DNA from: Bactrocera neohumeralis
Taxonomy: Eukaryota; Arthropoda; Insecta; Diptera; Tephritidae
DNA length: 64,000 bases
Assembly (NCBI RefSeq): GCF_024586455.1
Contig: NC_065922.1
Coordinates: forward strand, 30,686,089 to 30,750,088
Direction: 5' to 3'
Shown one piece after another: positions 21,544-33,649 of the stretch. The translations under genes and the position numbers were made by a program. The notes under the pieces were generated by a model. The model was not told the DNA's origin, did no database searches, and saw nothing but the letters and a program-made list of their open reading frames with translations. Within the stretch, counting starts at the first letter, position 1; each line of letters opens with the position of its first letter.

Positions 21544-22839
21544 TTGCTGTAAGCAAACTGGTTGACAGATCGCGTTCATATCTGCCATAGTAATTAAAAA
21601 TAAATTTTTTGAAAACATTGATATAATATTTTTTGCCACAACGTAAAAGCTATATAGATACTATATTTTGGAAAAATGATCTGTCTTTTATTTACTTGTT
21701 ATATCTCAGAAAAAGTCTTAGGTCTTAGGAAAAAATACCGTTTTGTTGAAAATCTTTAAATTAATTTTTTTTTACATTTGACTTTGTGTAATTTATTTTC
21801 ACTTATCGGGCTCGGATCCATGAGTAGTTTAGGTGTAACGTTGACCATACTAATAGTAAAATTTTCCAAAATTGTGGAATTTTTGAATATTAGTGTCAGT
21901 TTTCCACTTCGTTTTCATATAGATTATATCATTTAATATATTTTTTCAGAAAAAAGCTGTGTCTTCATATAGAATAATTCATCTCGGCTGGCGAAGATGG
22001 GTGGGTTCTCAGCCATTTAGTGGTGGCTTTAGATTTACAAGTCCGTTCGAAGAAAATAAATAAGAGAGAATCATTCGTGTATAACGGCATAAGTTTAAAC
22101 ATATGTACATATATGTATGGCAAAAGCGTTATGCCCATATAATCAAAAATAACCGAGTTTTTGGTTACTAAGTCGAATAAATTAAATAAGAAGCTAATGA
22201 AATCCTGAATATACTCTCGCTCACTAAAATTGCTCATAATGCACCTCTAAAGATCTCTATTGATCAAAAAATCTACTAACCTCTAACTTAAATCTTACTT
22301 GTTATGTTCCAATTATTTAATAATACCAATTTCCGCCTTTTCTAAGTATTCTGTGAACAATGAAAATTCATTTAAAATTCCCGTTACATGCAATAAATGA
22401 AATTCAAATAAATGCCTAAGCTAAGTCAAAGGCAAGCCGTATCGACCATTTAGGCATTATTGTCTATCGAAAAATGTTTGTTTAGCAATGAAAGCCAAAG
22501 CCATTAGATATCACAGATGCATTTGTCTACTTGCGGAGGCGAATTCAATTTTAATGTAATTCGAGTAATGCGAAATGCGATAGCCCATTCTAAACTAAGA
22601 GCGTCGGAGATGAGAGAGAGTAAATTGAGGCAAAGTATGCGTAGCACTACGCTTAACTGTAAGAGGAATGCTATTGGATTATTTAAATATTTTATGTGAT
22701 TGACTCCGTTGAACGTGAGTTGTGTAATATATTTCAATAAGTATACTTTTGTACATGGCACATTTAGTAGTTATTTGTTGTGAAGCGAGGTCTGTGGGAA
22801 ATTTGCTCTCAGTTAAAGGATTGAGCGTGTCTAGTAATT
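21544..22839. other. Unannotated AT-rich DNA
   Basis: No homology recognised. Short opposing open frames at 21965-22237 and 22504-22761 lack motifs. Confidence 0.4.
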
Positions 22840-25820
22840 AAATTCTTTATTTTTTGCACTAAATTGAAGCATTTTTTAAGCATAGTTAAAATGATTTGAT
22901 TTATGCCAATTATGCACTACTTTGTTCGATAACTTATTGCCATTTTGAAGGTAACATCTCTTTGATTCTTTAGCATTTACTTTTTGAAGGTTATCTCTTT
23001 CAAATGTTGGCCGCGACTACGTCTCAGATGATCCATCCGTTGAGTCCGATTTTCGATGACTCGTTCGAGCATTTCGATTGGTAACAGTCGAATGACACGC
23101 GTAATGTTTTGTCCCAAGGCCTGAATCGAAGCGGAATTGTCCGCATAGACTCTCTTTTTCTTTACTGGCGATGACACCGCTTATGCGGCTATAGCCGAGT
23201 TAACAACAGCGCGCCAGTCGTTTCTTCTTTTCGCTACGTGGCGCCAATTGGATATTCCAAGCGAAGCCAGGTCCTTCTCCACTTGGTCCTTCCAACGGAG
23301 TGGAGGTCTTCCTCTTCCTCTGCTTCCCCCGACGGGTACTGCGTCGAATACTTATCAGAGCTGGAGTGTTTTCGTCCATCCGGACAACATGAGCTAGCCA
23401 GCGTAGCCGCTGTCTTTTAATTCGCTGAACTATGTCGATGTCGTCGTATATCTCGTACAGCTCATCGTTCCATCGAATGCGGTATTCGCCGTGGCTAACG
23501 CGAAAAGGACCATAAATCTTTCGCAGAACTTTTCTCTCGAAAACTCGCAACGTCGACTCATCCGTTGTTGACATCGTCCAAGACTCTGCACCATATAGCA
23601 GGACGGGAATTATGAGTGACTTATAGAGTTGGGTTTTTGTTTGTCGAGAGAGGACTTGGCTTCTCAATGGCCTACTCAGTCCAAAGTAGCACCTGTTGGC
23701 AAGAGTTATCCTGCGTTGGATTTCTAGGCTGACATTGTTGGTGGTGTTTACGCTGGTTCCAAGATAGATAGTTAACAGTGACGTGAGTGCCAAGTCGCGA
23801 GTGCGACGACTGTTTGTTTGATGACAGGAGATATTTCGTCTTGCCCTCGTTCACTGTCAGACCCATTTTCTGTGCTTCCTTGTCCAGCCTGGAGAAAGCA
23901 AACTAACGGCGCGGGTATTGAGGCCGATGAGAATATATCGGCAATTGCCATGCCCACTCTTATAGAAGATGGTACCTTCTAGCACTAGTTCTGCAGCTCG
24001 AATTATTTTCTCCAAAAGCAGGTTGAAAAAGTCGCACGATAAGGGAATCGCCTTGTCTGAAAGTATAGTATCGAACGTCTCGGTTTAGTTAAGTATCGAA
24101 CGTCTCGGAGAGGTCCTTCCCGATCCTGACGGAGCTTTTGGCTTACTCAACGTCAGTTTACACAGCCGTATTAGTTTTGCGGGGATACCAAATTCAGACA
24201 TCGCGGCATAAAGGCAGCTCCTTTTCGTGCTGTCGAAAGCTTTGAAATCGACGAAGAGGTGGTGTGTGTCGATTCTCCTTTCACGGGTCTTTTCTAAGAT
24301 TTGGCGCATGGCGAATATCTGGTCGGTTGTTGATTTTCCAGGCCTAAAGCGAACCTGATAAAGTCAGTAGACGGTGGGCTTTAATCTTTCAAACAATACG
24401 CTTAATAGAACCTTATACGCGATGTTTACATCACGGTAGTTGGCGCAGATTGTGGGGTCTCCTTTTTATGGATTGGGCATAGCACACTTAAATTCCAATC
24501 GTTGGGCATGCTTTCGTCCGACCATATTTTACAAAGAAGCTGATGCATGCACCTTATCAGTTCTTCGCCGCCGTGTTTGAATAGCTTGGCCGGCAATCCG
24601 TCGGCCCCTGCCGCTTTGTTGTTCTTCAGGCGGGCAATTGCTATTCGAACTTCTTCATGGTTAGGCAATGGAACATACACTCCATTTTTGTCGATTGGGG
24701 AATCGGGTTCTTCTTCTCCTGGTGTTGTGCGTTCACTGCCATTCAGCAGGCTGGATATAATAATTTAAGTATGCTCTGGGCATCAGTGACTAGATCACCT
24801 TTGGGGGTTCTACAAGAGTAAGCTCCGGTCTTGAAACCTTCCGTAAGTCGCCGCATTTTTTCGTAGAATTTTCGAGCATTACCCCTGTCGGCCAGCTTAT
24901 CGAGCTCTTCGTACTCACGCATTTCAGCCTCTTTCTTCTTCTGTCTACAAATGCGTCTCGCTTCCCTCTTCAACTCTCGGTATCTATCCCATCCCGCACG
25001 TGTTTTGGTCGATCGTAACGTTGCGAGGTAATTATAACATATATAATTTAATAATTTACATATCCCCACTGGAAAAAGTCTAACGGTGCGACATCACACG
25101 ATCTTGGTGGCCAATCGGCCGGCTTAAAAAAATTATCTGCTCACCGAAGTGTTCTCTTAACAAATCCCTTGATCAATGCGATGTGTAGGAAGTGGCACCG
25201 CCTTGTTGACACCAAATGTCGCCGACATCACGAGCTACAATTTCAGGCATCAAATAGTTGGTTATAATGGCGCGATAACGGTCGCCATTGAGGGTTACGT
25301 TCTCATCAGCATCATTTTTGAAGAAATATGGATAGATGATTCCATAAGTGACAAACCCACCAAACCGTTTGTTTTTTCTGGATGCTCTTCGTCCCAAAAT
25401 ACGGCAATTTTGCTTGTTTGTATACCATTGAGCCAGAAATGAGCCTCATTGCTGAACAAAATTTGGCTCGAAAACATCGGATCTGGACTCTTGGAACATT
25501 TACCATAGAGAGAAGCGATATCGCTTTGAGAAAGTCGAGCGGCTTCAGTTCAATTTAAGATGATTCGGAGTTGCTGCGAAAGGCGCCGAATCGACTCTCC
25601 ACGGTCCTACCTACGGCTGCTATATTTTATTCACTGCGTGCTAGATGTGGTCTATTCGGTCGAATATTATCAAATAATATAGGCCGATTATGTTAACCAT
25701 AAGTTGCGCGAAGCGAGCGAAATACATTCTTTACAGAACTAGAATTTTCCTAATTAAGTTGAACGATTTGTGTGTACGTTGTTCAGGCGTAAGTCTTTCC
25801 ATAATGAAAGGTCTTTCCAT
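22840..25820 (-). mobile_element. DDE-type (IS630/Tc1-mariner superfamily) transposon, split by an RTE insertion
   Basis: The protein start MERLTPEQR lies at 25802 (minus). Going downstream: N-I-A-A-V near 25620, E-L-K-P-L-D-F near 25545, then S-N-E-A-H-F-W-L-N-G (first catalytic region, SDEAHF with D changed to N), the NG-D-R-Y-R-A-I-I-T segment, V-G-D-I-W-C-Q-Q-G-G-A-T-S-Y-T (second catalytic region, QDGAT changed to QGGAT) and a F-F-Q-W-G-Y-V segment near 25070. The reading resumes beyond the RTE insertion at KKKRVYADNSASIQALGQNI (about 23160) and finishes LRRSRGQHLKEITFKK at 22977. AATAAA lies near 22840 on the minus strand. Substituted catalytic residues, frameshifts and the insertion make it dead. 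Outer limits are approximate. Confidence 0.85.
23168..25031 (-). mobile_element. RTE-type non-LTR retrotransposon, 5'-truncated copy 1
   Basis: Sequence matches the copy at 60650-63900 almost base for base from the 3' end (23168, near ATAGCCGAGTTAACAACAGC) up to a 5' truncation at about 25031, after GTAACGTTGCGAGGTA. It retains the RT domain in pieces: I-A-R-L-K-N-N-K-A-A-G-A-D-G near 24650, LFVDFKAFDS (a codon deleted from FKAAFD) near 24250, and the C-terminal ERKVLRKIYGPFRVSHGEYR region near 23500. At least four frameshifts or small deletions break it; the stretch around the YADD motif (near 23900) is damaged. At the position where copy 2 has six A, this copy has five (24026-24030). Confidence 0.9.
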
Positions 25821-26032
25821 GAATAGTACTAAGCAAAAATAACATGTCTGCTATACACGACTTACGCTATTGAAAAAATTATCTCTACTTGGATCACTTG
25901 TTATGTACACATTTTGTCTGAAGAAAAAACTATTATTATTTTTTTTTTTTGGCAACATGAATTAAAAATTCTAGGAAATTGTACTATTTATATAAATTAT
26001 TCATTAATCAAATCTTTATTTATGCTTTCCAG
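25821..26032. other. Spacer, nothing recognised
   Basis: AT-rich; no element or gene seen. Confidence 0.4.
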
Positions 26033-26042
26033 CTGACCATTG

Positions 26043-26077
26043 ACTAATAAATGTTTTTCTCTTCTTTTTAGGTAAGC
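26043..26077 (+). promoter_or_regulatory. Candidate recursive (zero-length exon) splice site
   Basis: A fly-type branch point CTAAT (26043-26047) is followed by a pyrimidine tract TTTTTCTCTTCTTTTTAG ending at 26071, directly joined to a donor GTAAGC at 26072. This AG|GTAAG juxtaposition with a strong tract is the ratchet-point architecture used for stepwise removal of very long introns in Drosophila. It was the only strong match I found by eye on either strand. If real, a plus-strand intron spans this window. Confidence 0.5.
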
Positions 26078-28309
26078 AATTACATCTTATATCACTGTAA
26101 GTGCCGTTTTGGAAGTTATTGTAAGTGTTTAATATACGCTCAGTAGGCCGAATTTGGTTAAAATTTGTCCAAATGCAACGATTACACACTCTAAAATATA
26201 TCTCGAAATCTAATGAATTTCACCTAAACCATATCTTCTTTTTTCCTAATTTAACTCACCTACTATCAATGTCCTTTTAGTGCAATATTCTTGACATTTG
26301 CAAAAGCGCCATCGACGACAACATCTAATTACATAATTTAAGGCAAAAATTACTTAAGCACTATAATAACAAGGAGGCTTAATTAAAAGATTTTTTCTGC
26401 CTCATATACTTGTATAGAGTCATAATTATAGACAAATATATTGTTGAGGAAAAAGGTACGTTTCTAAGGTATAACTTTCTCATTTCACATATCAAGGCTA
26501 TCAGGGACAACTAGAAAACAAGAAATTGAAATAGTTTACAACATGAATGATAATTTTTCCATTGTTTCAAGAAAATATGTAACAAATATATTAGAAAGTA
26601 TATCTCAATGAAGCTTACCGTCGAGATAATAATAATCCTATAATGGTCCTATTTAATGGTCTTTCTCATGCGATATAGAATGAAAAAATATTTTTTATTT
26701 AGTGACACAATAAAATTATTTTGGCCCAAAACAACATTTTTCATTAATCAATAAAAAATACAAAATTCTTTGTGGTTATAGTTTTTCCAAAGCTTTTTCA
26801 TTCCCGATTGAATTTCAATTATCATTTTCCACGAAATATGTAAATGAGCATAAATTCTGCAGAGGCAATAACAGCAAAAACGCTACAGTTCCCTACCATT
26901 CATGCATAAAAACAATTTATTTTTTTTTCTGAGAACCTCCAACAGTCGCCTGTCATATTGATCAGCTAATAGCGACAATTATTGTGTTGTAAATAAAATG
27001 CTATAACAACAAAAAACGAGAGAAACAATGTGCAAGCGCCCGCACGTGCTCGGTGAATGCTATAAATTTGCGATGACTGCTCTTCGTTAGTCAATTGACT
27101 TCACTTGCGTCTGTCGACCGTTCGACCATTTGTCGCCCACTTTGACTGCCATTTGCCATTTCGAGTTGAAATAAATATGTCATTTTAAGTGTAGTTCAAA
27201 TTGAGAGTTTTTGTTCGCCATTTGATTTGAAGTTCAACGGTCAAGTGTCGCTGCAAATGTTTTACCACCAGATAAGGACTTTCAATAAATATTATGACAG
27301 GTTGCGTTAAAGTTGGAAACAATTAATTAAGTATATGGAGAGTTAAATTGGCAAATAATACTAATTAGCTGATGAATTTTTTGTTGGCGTGGAGTATAGT
27401 AGATTCTATTCTCTCTTTAATGCCTGAGTAGCGAAAAAACAGTGCCGGATTTATATGAAGTAAATTTCACTGGGAATTGCTTTTTCTATCAAAAACACAG
27501 CCTAGATGACGCAATATAGAACTACAGTTAAAGAAGTCGAACGTCAGTTCCATTGTCTTGATTTTGTAGAGTAACTCTGAAGGAAAAGTGAGGATCTATT
27601 AGGCTTCGCAGGTTTGTTCATTTAAAGTTCTTTCTTCTTATTCTCTTTACTTTTTAACTCGCTCGAAAAATGCTTTCTCGAGGTCTTCGAATTTGCCCAC
27701 CTACGCGGCGAGGAACTTTTGCGCGTATTGAAGAAAAAAGAAGTCAAACTTTAACAAATCTGGAAAATACGTTGGAAATTCCTTAACGGTAGGATAGACA
27801 AATGGGGTAATGTTTACTGTGCTTCGCAATTGAATCTGTTTAATAATAATTTAATAATTCTTCATAGTAGAGGCCTATGACTATTTTGTCCTTCTTTATG
27901 TAGTTCATTTAGTTCACACTTTGTGAATCCCAGAAAACTCTCCACCGAGTGGTTGCACATTCTTCGCCTTCTACGAAGCAGGTTTGTCGGTGAAGTTCAC
28001 TATTTCGACTGTTCCTCGAACCAATTTTTTTACTGTCGTCATCGAAAGAGAGAAGTAACCGTATACTGTACCCAAGCGTTCTTCGATTTCATTGCGGTAT
28101 TCGCTTCCCAAAACAAGAATCGCATCACCGACTGATATTCCCCTTTATCCACTTTATTAATATCCGCGGACACAACCTCTTCCACACGAGGTCGAAATAA
28201 AACAGTGGTTCCGATTTGGTTTGGCAGTCATCTTATTAGCCTTTGCATACAAAATTAAATTTGATCGAATTAAAGCGTTTAATTTCGATTATTTGAATAT
28301 AACATAGGT
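26078..28309. other. Unannotated DNA
   Basis: Mostly AT-rich single-copy-looking sequence. At about 27640-27790 (minus) a Y-F-P-D-L-L-K-F-D-F-F-F string weakly resembles the mariner YSPDLAPCDFFLF motif and may be a very old relic. A 70-codon plus-strand frame at 27923-28135 is not recognised. No gene supported. Confidence 0.4.
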
Positions 28310-29770
28310 GAACTTAGGTTAGGCTATATTGGCCGGTTATCACGCCATACATAGACCTACTGGTCCTTAGTAATTCCAGATGAACGTTCAGTTTAATTTG
28401 AGGTAAAGAGTACGTTGCACAGTACGTCAACGTTTTTTGCGAACTTTAAGACTTGATGACTACGTTTGGTACTTTGTCCAGTCCTTTGAACTCCGAAGCT
28501 CTTAGATACTTGAGTCGAGTTCTAAATAGTGTTGAACAAAAACAAAGAGGTGTTTCTGCGTCTCTCTCATGTTAACTTTTCTGCACTTTCCGCAAGTATC
28601 GTTATCACTTATGCCCATCCGGCTCGCATGTGATGCCAGTAGGCAGGATCTGTCAAGAGGCCAACAGCCATCCGTCAGTCTTTTCGAGACCATGTCAGTA
28701 AGAAGCAAGCGAGTGTTTCTTATGGTCTCTAGCACGTGATCTTGGCGATCCTGCTTGTACTTAGAGCATTTCATCTAGCCCTGATCTGTCTGTCAGCACT
28801 TTCGAAAAATTCGTTGAATATCGCTCTTAGTGACTTCCGTATTTCCTGTACTTGTTTGGTAGCCAGACGAATGGCTCTTTTGGCAATCTCATCAGCTGCT
28901 TCGTTTCCCCGAACTCTTTTGCGGCTTGGAACCTAGTATATATACAGCCGCTACATCTACTGTTCTGCTCCAAAGAACGTTCTCTGATGTAATGCGTCGT
29001 CAGATTATTGCCTTAATTGTTGCCTGGCAATCGACGTATATATTTATATTTTTTATGCTATTTCCTGCGTTGTTAGCTATCGCGGCCGCTATTACAAACT
29101 GTAAATACTTCCGGCTGGAATATACTGCAGTAATCCAGAAGCTGAAGGGTTGCCCGAGATCCAACTCCCAGCAATAGATTTCGGCTCCCACTGCACTGAC
29201 CATTTTGGATCCATCTGTGTTGATGTTGTAAGTTTCGCTGGTGTGTCGCAGGCTTCTACGTCATCCATTTTCTACTAGTTTCTCCTACCTTCTCTCCTAA
29301 AGAAAGCGTATGGATACGTTATCTAATTTGTCTACCGACCCCCGTTTATTGAGCTATGCCCGAAGGTCCTTGTAGAGAACTCACCTAATGCCGCCAATCT
29401 TTTTGGTGATTTTGCCACAGAGCTTTCTACTGGAATGTAGATCGGTAGTAGGTGGAGTAACCTTTCTATTGACGCCGTTGGATTGATTTTTAGCGCTCCC
29501 GTTATGCAGAGAATAGCGAGTCGCTGTACCCGTTCCATCAGTTTCCTGTATGACCACCATAAAGTATGATTGGCTTGTCTACCGCTGTGTAACACCAATG
29601 TATAAGGCCAGGTGATAGGCCCCAAGTAGACCCGATTCTTACAGGTGTATAGGGCACCACTGGCCTTTTTCATTCTCTGCCCAATATTGAGTTTCCACAT
29701 CAGTTTGCTGCTAACATAAAATGCTGCGCTTACCATGTCCCGAGGGTGTGAGCTGTCAAAGTAACGAACG
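28310..29770 (-). pseudogene. Non-LTR retrotransposon remnant: RT tail, RNase H and C-terminus
   Basis: From right to left on the minus strand: S-K-L-M-W-K-L-N-I-G-Q-R-M-K-K-A-S-G-A-L-Y (after the RT fingers/palm, about 29690), E-R-V-Q-R-L-A-I-L-C-I-T-G-A near 29540, RNase H from K-M-V-S-A-V-G-A-E-I-Y-C (29200) to I-Y-V-D-C-Q-A-T-I-K-A-I-I (29010), and the tail R-M-G-I-S-D-N-D-T-C-G-K-C-R near 28610 with H-L-F-V-F-V-Q. The order RT, RNase H, Cys/His tail is that of I/LOA-group elements. Frameshifts separate the blocks, the endonuclease and most of RT are gone, and a TAACCTAAG-type 3' tail lies near 28315. Confidence 0.8.
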
Positions 29771-31246
29771 TTTTATAGTGAGCATCCTAAGCGATAGTTT
29801 TTTTTTATCATAAATCGTTAAAAATAATGTGAAATCGATAAATATATAATTTCAATTGATTTGATTTGTATATTTTATTACTCGGAAGCATTGTGAAGCT
29901 GTTTGCATCCTTTATTTCTGAAATTTAAGTGCCCTCTTCTTCACAAATACCCAAAATTCTGCAAACAGCGGCTTGAAATAAGTTTTAAATTCCATGTGGT
30001 ATTTTAAAATCTTTTATAAATACACATACATACACATAATATAAGGAACAGTTAGAAATAGAAAATTATTGAATGACATTGTTGGCTGTGATAGCCAAAT
30101 GCCAAAATAAAACTAAGCTTTTAAATTCCTGCGCAAATATTTGCGAAAGTTGTAGTGAAAGTAAACAACTAAAAACCATCATTGTTAACTGTAAACCCAA
30201 TAATGGACCCCAAGCATATCGAAGGACAGTTTACACACGTGCTTTCAACGACTTTGTTAGCTGACCGTGACTGATTTATATAAATGAAGCAAGGAGAGTT
30301 ATTATAAATATAGATAAACATTTTAAACAAATCGATTTTTAGACAAAAAGGGTCAAGAAAGCTGCAGCCTTCGTAAGAAATACGCATACTACATAGCTTA
30401 TAGAAAGCGCGTAAGTCAAAATTGATTTTTATTACATGACCAGTATGTACTATAGACGGCTGAGAAGTTTTTATAATTAAAAAAGTATATTTTTGCCAAA
30501 CTAATACTTACATATTTATTTGTTATAATGACCAACGAGATTGATCCAATTATTATAGCGACTCTTTAAATTTTCCCACATTTTTGTAGAACAATTTTTT
30601 TTTTTGTTTCAAAATTGTTTTAAGTTGCGTCGATTTCTCACCAGTAAATTCTTTCTTCTAGTCTGAGGTTGAAAGCAGTAGAGGATGCAGATCAGGGCTT
30701 TTTAGTGGTAGTAAAAATTCTGGCTGTAGTTTCTGCTATCGAGGCGCACTCACAGATGACGTGAGACTATTCCTATACCACAGCTACTTAATTTTTCTTG
30801 TAGAGGTAGTGTGCTCTAATAGTTTCTGAGGACCTGAACGTAAATGGCGCTAGGAAGATAATATTCCGTACTAAACAACCCTCTCAGACTGTTCTTTTCA
30901 TAGATTGACTCAGAATTATTTGAGCACTCGTCAAACATGGATACAAGTGGGAAGAAAATACGCCATAGTTCATGGTTTTCCTTTTATAAGGCGACTGAAA
31001 ATCTGAATAGTGTCTATGGTCCTGTTATTATAACGGTAAATCACGCTTAAACATTAGTTTCACTGATTACGTGCCATCAATGATGTCAAATATTCACTAT
31101 GCTATAGAAGACAAGTTGTCGAATATCAATAAACTAATTGTCATGAAGGGTCATGTAAGTACTATCTCGATTGCAAAGGAATTAAACATTTGGGGGATGT
31201 GTTCGATTCAAACAGAACAAAGTGTTGTGCTATGAAAATACTAAGG
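29771..31246. other. Unannotated DNA
   Basis: AT-rich. A stretch at about 30640-30900 is GC-richer and could be a decayed LINE piece, but I could not align it to a domain. No gene supported. Confidence 0.35.
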
Positions 31247-32317
31247 AACAAGTAAGGAAGGGCTAAGTTCGGGTGTCACCGAACATTTTATACTCTCGCA
31301 TGATAAAGTGATAATCGAGATTTCATTATACGTCATTTACATATTTTTTAAATACCGTATTTTTGTAAAGTTTTATTCCGCTATCATCATTGGTTCCTAA
31401 TGTACTATATATTATACAGAGAAGGCATCAGATGGAATTCAAAATAGCGTTATATTGGAAGAAGGCGTGGTTGTGAACCGATTTCACCCATATTTCGTAC
31501 ATGTCATCAGGGTGTTAAGAAAATATTATATACCGAATTTCATTGAAATCGGTCTAGTAGTTCCTGAGATATGGTTTTTGGTCCATAAGTGGGCGAGGCC
31601 ACGCCCACTTTCAATTTTTCAAAAAAGCCTGGGTGCAGCTTCCTTCTGCAATTTCTTCCGTAAAATTTAGTGTTTCTGACGTTTTTTGTTAGTCCGTTAA
31701 CGCACTTTTAGTGATTTTCAACATAACCTTTGTATGGGAGGTGGGCGTGGTTAATATCCGATTTCTTCCATTTTTGAACTGTATATGGAAATACCTGAAG
31801 AAAACGACTCTGTAGAGTTTGGTTGGCATAGCTATAGTAGTTTCCGAGATATGTACAAAAAAATTAGTAGGGGGCGGGGCCACGTCCACTTTTTCAAAAA
31901 AATTGCGTCCAAATATGCCCCTCCCTAATGCGATCCCTTGTGCCAAATTTCATTTTAATATCTTTATTTATGGCTTAGTTATGACACTTTATAGGTTTTC
32001 GGTTTCCGCCATTTTGTGGGCGTGGCAGTGGGCCGATTTTGCCCATCTTCGAACTTAACCTTCTTATGGAGCCCAGGAATACGTGTACCAAGTTTCATCA
32101 TGATATCTCAATTTTTACTCAAGTTACAGCTTGCACGGACGGACGGACAGACGGACGGACAGACAGACATCCGGATTTCAACTCTACTCGTCACCCTGAT
32201 CACTTTGGTATATATAACCCCATATCTGACTCTTTTAGTTTTAGGACTTACAAACAACCGTTATGTGAACAAAACTATAATACTCTCCTTAGCAACTTGT
32301 TGCGAGAGTATAAAAAA
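31247..32317 (+). repeat. Dispersed repeat A, full-length-looking copy
   Basis: Starts AACAAGTAAGGAAGGGCTAA followed by GTTCGGGTGTCACCGAACAT and TTTATACTCTCGC; ends AACTTGTTGCGAGAGTATAA. The two ends share TTATACTCTCGCA in inverted orientation. The interior has several GTGGGCG-(A/T)GGCCACGCCCAC palindromes and phrases such as TTTCATTGAAATCGGTCTAG, and a (GGAC/AGAC)n run at about 32133-32168. GTCY microsatellites inside short dispersed repeats are characteristic of dipteran mini-me/DINE-1-like elements; I assign it there tentatively. No coding capacity; short frames here are shadows. Confidence 0.7.
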
Positions 32318-32499
32318 AGTTAAATTTCAATTGTCATTTCAATTATTCACAGCAGTAAAAGTTAGCTAAAACAAGCAAAACAAAAGTTGGCAGCATTGAA
32401 GATGGAAATTATACCGCTTTAATGAGGTATCCGCATAATTCCTTGCTTCGATTCAACTCAATAACTTTGCTGTTGCCTTTACATGTAAATTTCTTGACA

Positions 32500-33480
32500 A
32501 GAGTTCGGAGAAATGATCAAACGAAGACCGCTATTGTTTAAAAAACGTTTGGATGCTAGAAGAGTTAAGAGAAAACCCTCAAAGACTAAATTTCTAACTG
32601 CGACTCGCTGTTAAATCACAACAAAATAGATTAATTTCCAAAGCGTATGCTTACTACTGATGAATAGTTAGTCGTTTACAACAACGTTAAGCAAACACGG
32701 TCGTAGTCGAATCGCGCAGAACCGGCGTAAACGGTAGCCAAGCTAGGCTTGACGATCAGAAAGGTTTGGCAGGAATCTATAATTATGAGGACATACTCTT
32801 AATTCGGACCTGTACTCTCAACAGGTCGAGTGACTTATAAATACATTCGGGACGTAGGGTTTGTTTAGGGTAACCCAAGCTTAAAATTCTCTCTGAGTCT
32901 GGGTTTTCTGTTTACGGGGCATGAGCCTCTGAATGCATTTTTGCAGTTACTTTGCAACCGATTACGGAACACAAAGTACGGCAGAGCTTCTAGATGTGTC
33001 TTGAAGCCTACCAAGGTGGTTAGTGTGTCCATTCGCAGATCATCGCCTTGATATGATCCGTTGTGCTTTTGAAGTGGGGTAAGGCTGTCGTCCGTAGGTA
33101 CCCACGTTAAACACACCGGATGTTGTACTCTCAACAATTGGCCCATCTGAAGTAGTAATCGCTAAGAAACAGCTAGCTTTCGTAAATAGAAGGGGAATTG
33201 TGTTTCATCAGGACAACGTTAGGCCACACACATCGATGATGACTCTTCAGAAACTTTGAGAGCTAGGTTCGGAGGTCCGAATGCACCTTATAGCGCGCAC
33301 CTGCCACTACATGATTATTAATTGTTCTTGTATATGTCAAATAATTCTAAGGGTGAAGAGAAGCTTCAGAAAATGGACTGGTACTAGTTTGTTTGCCAAT
33401 AGGAACTAGAATTTCTACGAGATTGAAATCATCTTCTGAAAACAACAAAACGATGAATATTTCACCTTAATTGTTAGTCT
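32500..33480 (+). mobile_element. mariner transposase remnant interrupted by about 350 bp
   Basis: Plus-strand text matches the end of the mariner linker and catalytic region (K-R-R-P-L-L-F-K-K-R-L near 32520, N-R-A-E-P-A, then T-V-A-K-P-G-L-T-I-R-K-V near 32735-32770). After an unrelated block (about 32773-33118) it resumes at L-Y-S-Q-Q-L-A-H-L-K and F-V-N-R-R-G-I-V-F-H-Q-D-N-V-R-P-H-T-S near 33190-33230, with the second catalytic Asp kept. The tail S-L-F-A-N-R-N and F-Y-E follows near 33395. The intervening block replaces about 25 codons and has a 93-codon minus-strand frame without homology. Terminal repeats are not evident. Confidence 0.75.
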
Positions 33481-33649
33481 TGTTTCATATTCCCTTCTAA
33501 AATGGTTCTGATTCACGGAATCATATCAGTAGATTGAATTAACTCTCAGCTCTTCCCATTTAGAAATTGATTGCCATATTCGTGCGACATATCGACAAAA
33601 AGCGGAATGTTGAAATATTATTGTCCCGAAGAAAATTTCTAGCAAAGTA

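Noticed and set aside
23238..23420. Plus-strand frames inside both RTE copies (also 62083-62412 and 62937-63332)
   Set aside because: They are antisense shadows of the RTE coding region.
27640..27790. Minus-strand text resembling YSPDLAPCDFFLF of mariners
   Set aside because: Only one short motif matches; no neighbouring blocks could be aligned, so it is mentioned but not called.
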